A stretch of 64,000 nucleotides of DNA from assembly GCA_013368375.1 (NCBI GenBank), contig JAACJP010000041.1, positions 1-64,000 of the forward strand, given 5' to 3'. This DNA is from Tricholomella constricta. Its lineage: Eukaryota; Basidiomycota; Agaricomycetes; Agaricales; Lyophyllaceae. A program made the translations under genes and the position numbers. Shown one piece after another: positions 60,380-64,000 of this stretch; position 1 is the stretch's first letter, and each line of letters opens with the position of its first letter. The notes below the pieces were generated by a model that saw only the letters and a list, made by a program, of their open reading frames with translations, made no database searches and was not told where the DNA came from.

Positions 60380-60716
60380 TATTGTGAAGCCAATTGAAGG
60401 GACATTGAGAGGAATTCCTGTAAATCCACGTCATTATCTCCCAGTCATAATCCTTGTGATATTCATCGAAATTCGTTGGATATTCTTTCCAATTTCCCAC
60501 AATTTACTGCTCGTAAATTTTTGGACTTTACGCTGTGGTAAATTACATGCTGTATTAATGTCAGCGACCAACATCAAACATGCGAAGTTTCTGCGACGCC
60601 GTGAGCTATCAATCGGTTGCATATGTCAAACTGCGAATGGTTGGATGCTTCCGCTAGAACAATCGTCGAGCTCCTTGGACCTTAATTGTACAGTTGCACG
60701 AGGCGGCATGAAATAA
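60380..60716. other. Spacer, no gene
   Basis: A short reading frame here has no recognisable similarity. Nothing else seen. Confidence 0.35.
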
Positions 60717-61008
60717 AATTGGAAATAGCGCCATGATCGAGATCCGGGGGGGGGTTCCCCACGATCTTCCAAGCGTTGTACACGGAATGTCGTTCGTCCA
60801 GGCCATATAAACCACTACACTCCCCCCTCCTTTTTTATTTCCTCTCCCTTCTCCTCTGCGAGCCTCTGCGTCGAATCGGCACTGATCTCATTTGAACTTG
60901 GCTTGGCAGGGTTCCTATTTCATCTGATCCGCTTCTTTGTCCCTCAGCAGCCCAGGTCACACAACTGGCGCATAGGCATAGGCGCGTGATACCAAGGCTT
61001 TCTCCTCG
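60717..61008 (+). promoter_or_regulatory. Putative promoter of the gene at 61009
   Basis: It contains a G9 run followed by TTCCCC at about 60748, a TATA-like CCATATAAACC near 60804, and a pyrimidine-rich stretch (CTCCCCCCTCC, TTCCTCTCCCTTCTCCTC) typical of basidiomycete transcription starts, about 150-200 bp before the ATG. Confidence 0.5.
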
Positions 61009-63192
61009 ATGACCACAGCAACCAAGCCAGAACGCAGGTTCTTCGGTGATATAGGAAGTCTTAGGTCTTTTGGCGGTAACGGTTCTTCCTCGAACCCGCC
61101 ATCTCTCAAGACCAACTCGCTGAAGGCAAGGAAAGCTATGGTATTGACAATGCCCACTCTTTTGGGCCGGAGGCGATGGTCACAGTCTGGCGACTCTAGC
61201 GACTTCGACTCCCGACTTCGAGGCGGGATCAAGAACAAGAATTTTACCCCCCCCAGTGCTCCTACACCACTTCAAAGCCCAAAGCCAGAAGCGATGCCTT
61301 CTACGAGGTCAGCCATCCGTTGATGCATTGTCAGTCAAGCTAATCCTTGCTCTATAGCCGGACACGCGAGATCTCCGCAGGTGCAGAGTACAACGACGCT
61401 CGTGATCAGAATAAGTGAGTTACTCGCTAAACGGTTTCCCGCCTTGTCTTATTCTATCTACAGGCCTGCAAAGATACCGCGACCTACCATGAGAACTAAA
61501 ACCATCATTCGCCTCATCTCTACGAAGTTTCGCTCCCACTCGCCTCCAAATGCACCATCTTCTCCGCCAATACACCCTCACTCACCCACCCAAGCAGCTT
61601 CCGGTTTTGCGTCCAAGGAAAACCGTGAGGCCGCTTTACGGGAACGAGGTCTATTACCTCCACTGAAATCGAATGCGGACCTCAGCCGCGCAGAGGCAGA
61701 ACGGGATCGTCAACTTCCCGTCTTACCGACACCATCTAGCGAAGAGATACTCGCAGTAGATGGGGAGGTGAGGAAGGTGTCAGCCGCGTCAAGGGTGAAA
61801 GAGGAGTGGGAAGCCAGAAATAAGATGGGTATGGACGATCACTCCCAGCGGGAACGGATGAAAACCTTCAAATTTGGGGCTTTGGCATCATCCCCTATAC
61901 CGAAGGAAGATGTTCCAGCGATAGCATCTACTCCACTAATTGCGATTGGCACACCGTTACCTTCATCAGATGCAGCTCCTCAGTCATCCATGCCGGAATC
62001 ATCGGAAATCGGGTCTCCCAAACCATCGTCCCTCAGAAATAAACGGTCATCACCTGTTTGCAGGCTCGAAGAGGTGGGAAGTCCCAATGTCGCTGTTCTT
62101 GTGCAACATCCCTCAGCGCCTTCTGAATCCGGTCCTTTTCCGCTGCCCCCGTCCCCCTTGCCTCCACCGAAAATTACGCGGGCGAAGTGCGATGCACACG
62201 ATATTTTGGCTGCCTCTGTCCATCTCCCACCATCCCCCAATCCGAGCATCCAAGTTAATACATTACCCTCTCCTCAAACTCCTACCATATCCCTTTCCCC
62301 TCCGACCACGTTTCCTTTTCTATCACATGCAGGAAACTCAGAAATCGGACCCTCAGATGTATCCACGTCGTCTGACACCCCATTCCAAGCCACCACTACC
62401 TCCACTGTCGACGCCTTTGATTTCGCACCCACCACCAGTCTGCGGTCACGTCCCAACGCGTTGACGGTCAAAGTTCACGATAACAAGATACCCATCATCA
62501 TCGAGAGCCCTGTTGGGGAGGAGTCTTTTCTCAATGGTTCCATCCTCAGCCCCAGTCTTTCTCGCGACCCCGCCACTGCTATCGAGGTGACCTTCGCTAA
62601 TGAAAGCGACGACACCACGGCCGAGGCTAACGATGACGCGGAAGCTCCTACACATGCAGTCCACAAGCCACGACCACGCAATTTCACGGAGCCTCCCATC
62701 CTCGCTGGCCTCAAGGCCCCCACACCTGAGCGCCGCAAATCCCTCAATCCGTTTCAACGCTCCCAAACGCTCTCTCCGGACCCCTCTTCGGATTCCAAGC
62801 CCAATTCCTCGCGCCGCCTGTCGATGTCCGCATCGATAAGTAACATGCGTCGCTCCGTCGTCGGCACGCTCTCGCGTTCCATCAAGCCCATAGCCCCCAA
62901 GGCAGAACAGGACTTTGACGCATCTCACCTCCCACCCTCGCCTACGATACCAAACTCGTTCGCGAACCAGGATAAGGTCCCCAGGAGCCCTGGACCCGTC
63001 CTGATGAGCCCCACCAGCCCGAAGTGGACGACGCGGTTCGCACAGGGCCAAGCGCATCCAATTTCGCTAGAGTTGAAGGCGCGGCAGGCGGTCTCGCCGA
63101 CGCTGTACTCGCGCGGGAGCATACTGGTACAGACGAACAACATCGAGGACGAGGAGACGCGGCGGATGACTGAACTTGCGTTCCTGGGGTAG
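61009..63192 (+). CDS. Ser/Pro-rich disordered host protein
   Basis: Exons 61009-61307, 61358-61414 and 61464-63192, with introns of 50 and 49 bp (GTCAGC...TATAG, GTGAGT...TACAG). The sum is 695 codons (694 residues), in frame. The N-terminus is basic (TKPERRFFGDIGSLRSFGG, LGRRRWSQSG). One conserved-looking helical segment follows (SKENREAALRERGLLPPLKS, AEAERDRQLPVLP, ASRVKEEWEARNKMG). The rest is Ser/Pro-rich with many SP/TP sites and no known domain; the end is TRRMTELAFLG after a basic Ser-rich block (SRRLSMSASISNMRRSV). The many phosphorylatable sites suggest a regulated cytoskeletal or signalling scaffold, but this is inference. No defects are visible. Confidence 0.75.
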
Positions 63193-64000
63193 GGTTGTAA
63201 TATATTTTTATCCTTTATGTTCATGCCTTTTTTTGGATACATCATTCTTGCGAGGGACTCGGTCCGTCACGCGCGCATTCATTAGCCATCTCTTTATTCC
63301 TCTTTATTTCGTCGTTATGATCATCTCGGTATACTCGGTCTCTGTCATCATGGTTGGTCTCCCTGCCTCCCCATGGAATATTTCATTCCTTTGCTCTCGA
63401 ATTCGCATTATTCTATCTCAATATCTCATTCATATTTGAATAGCACAAGGAACATTATCTGCAATCTATTTAACTGATTGAAATCACACATCTCGATTCT
63501 GGGATATCGATCAGGAATTACTAAATCATGCAACATCCTGTAGGGGCCACAGTGACGGTATTCGTGGAGCTTTGTCTGATTTGAGAGAATACTTTCAACT
63601 ATAATTCAAAAAGGCATTCACCTCAGATAGGGGATATGTAGGCGACACCGATGCCTAACTGCTAGCTATATGGGTAAGTAAACGCTTGATTATCGTCAAC
63701 ACCGAAGCTCCCACCTAACTGCGTTTTGTGGACGTTTTTCCCATGTCACAGTTGCATTCAAATAGCAGACCAAATCAGGACCGAAGCCATTGTAATTTAC
63801 GGACATCACCATGATCGCTGAAAGGGGACTAGGCTCACATAAGCACCTCTCACGGTCCACACGTGGACGGTTTTGGTACGAGACTAGAAAGGGGACCTCA
63901 GGCTCTGGGGACCTTCATCCGGCCAAAGAACGATAATAATGTATAGTGGCATCAAATAATGATCGTAGACCTTTGCGGACATCCACGCGATGCCAATCGA
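63193..64000. other. 3' flank, no gene seen
   Basis: AT-rich. It probably contains the 3' end of the preceding transcript (ATATATTTTTATCC near 63201). No repeat or coding region recognised up to the window edge. Confidence 0.4.

Noticed and set aside
62446..63057. Minus-strand frame opposite the gene at 61009
   Set aside because: Shadow of a GC-rich coding exon. No splice structure or motif supports it.

Overview
The window looks like nuclear DNA of a mushroom-forming basidiomycete (Agaricomycetes). The evidence is dense introns of 49-72 bp with GT...AG ends, basidiomycete-type Ty3/gypsy and Ty1/copia elements, a pogo-type DNA transposon and a LINE fragment. There is no bacterial or organellar signature. 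About two thirds is transposon sequence surrounding two small islands of host genes.

Layout. 1-11130: a decayed Ty3/gypsy element (A, 5' end outside the window) with gag, protease, RT/RNase H and integrase. Two tandem, spliced, antisense genes with a fungal Zn2Cys6-type cysteine cluster lie between integrase and the 3' LTR. 11455-19014: host genes, namely a FRA10AC1-family protein, the NDUFAF7-type mitochondrial methyltransferase, eIF6/TIF6 (divergent from NDUFAF7), a small alpha/beta hydrolase and a disordered protein whose start codon appears split by an intron. 19015-21610: a MITE, a LINE RNase H fragment and old LTR/integrase debris. 21611-27732: full-length gypsy element D (minus strand, TSD GTAGC), inserted into an older related integrase. 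27733-32079: debris, a MITE, a solo LTR (TSD GACTG) and the C-terminal half of a pogo transposase. 32080-42447: gypsy element B (minus strand, 191-bp LTRs that read identical, TSD TTACC), inserted inside that pogo gene. 42453-43520: the N-terminal half of the pogo gene. 44874-48212: a decayed copia element. 49335-58104: gypsy element C (plus strand, 221-bp LTRs that read identical, TSD ATTGG), which has lost its whole RT yet looks freshly inserted. 59614-60379: an inverted-repeat element. 61009-63192: a spliced host gene for a disordered protein.

Most unusual signals. (1) B and C are studded through their coding regions with short perfect inverted repeats (6-11 bp arms, loops mostly under 12 nt), often every 50-150 bp. 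Some sit at homologous codons with different but still self-complementary sequences. (2) B and C share a third gene (ORF3) after pol that I cannot assign to a family. (3) Element A carries a duplicated antisense Zn2Cys6-type gene. (4) A, B and C each have a perfect hairpin just 5' of the polypurine tract. (5) Gag-protease and Pol of B are in one frame, separated by a single UGA in the leaky context UGA-CUA.

All calls come from reading the sequence. No database search, alignment program or folding program was run.
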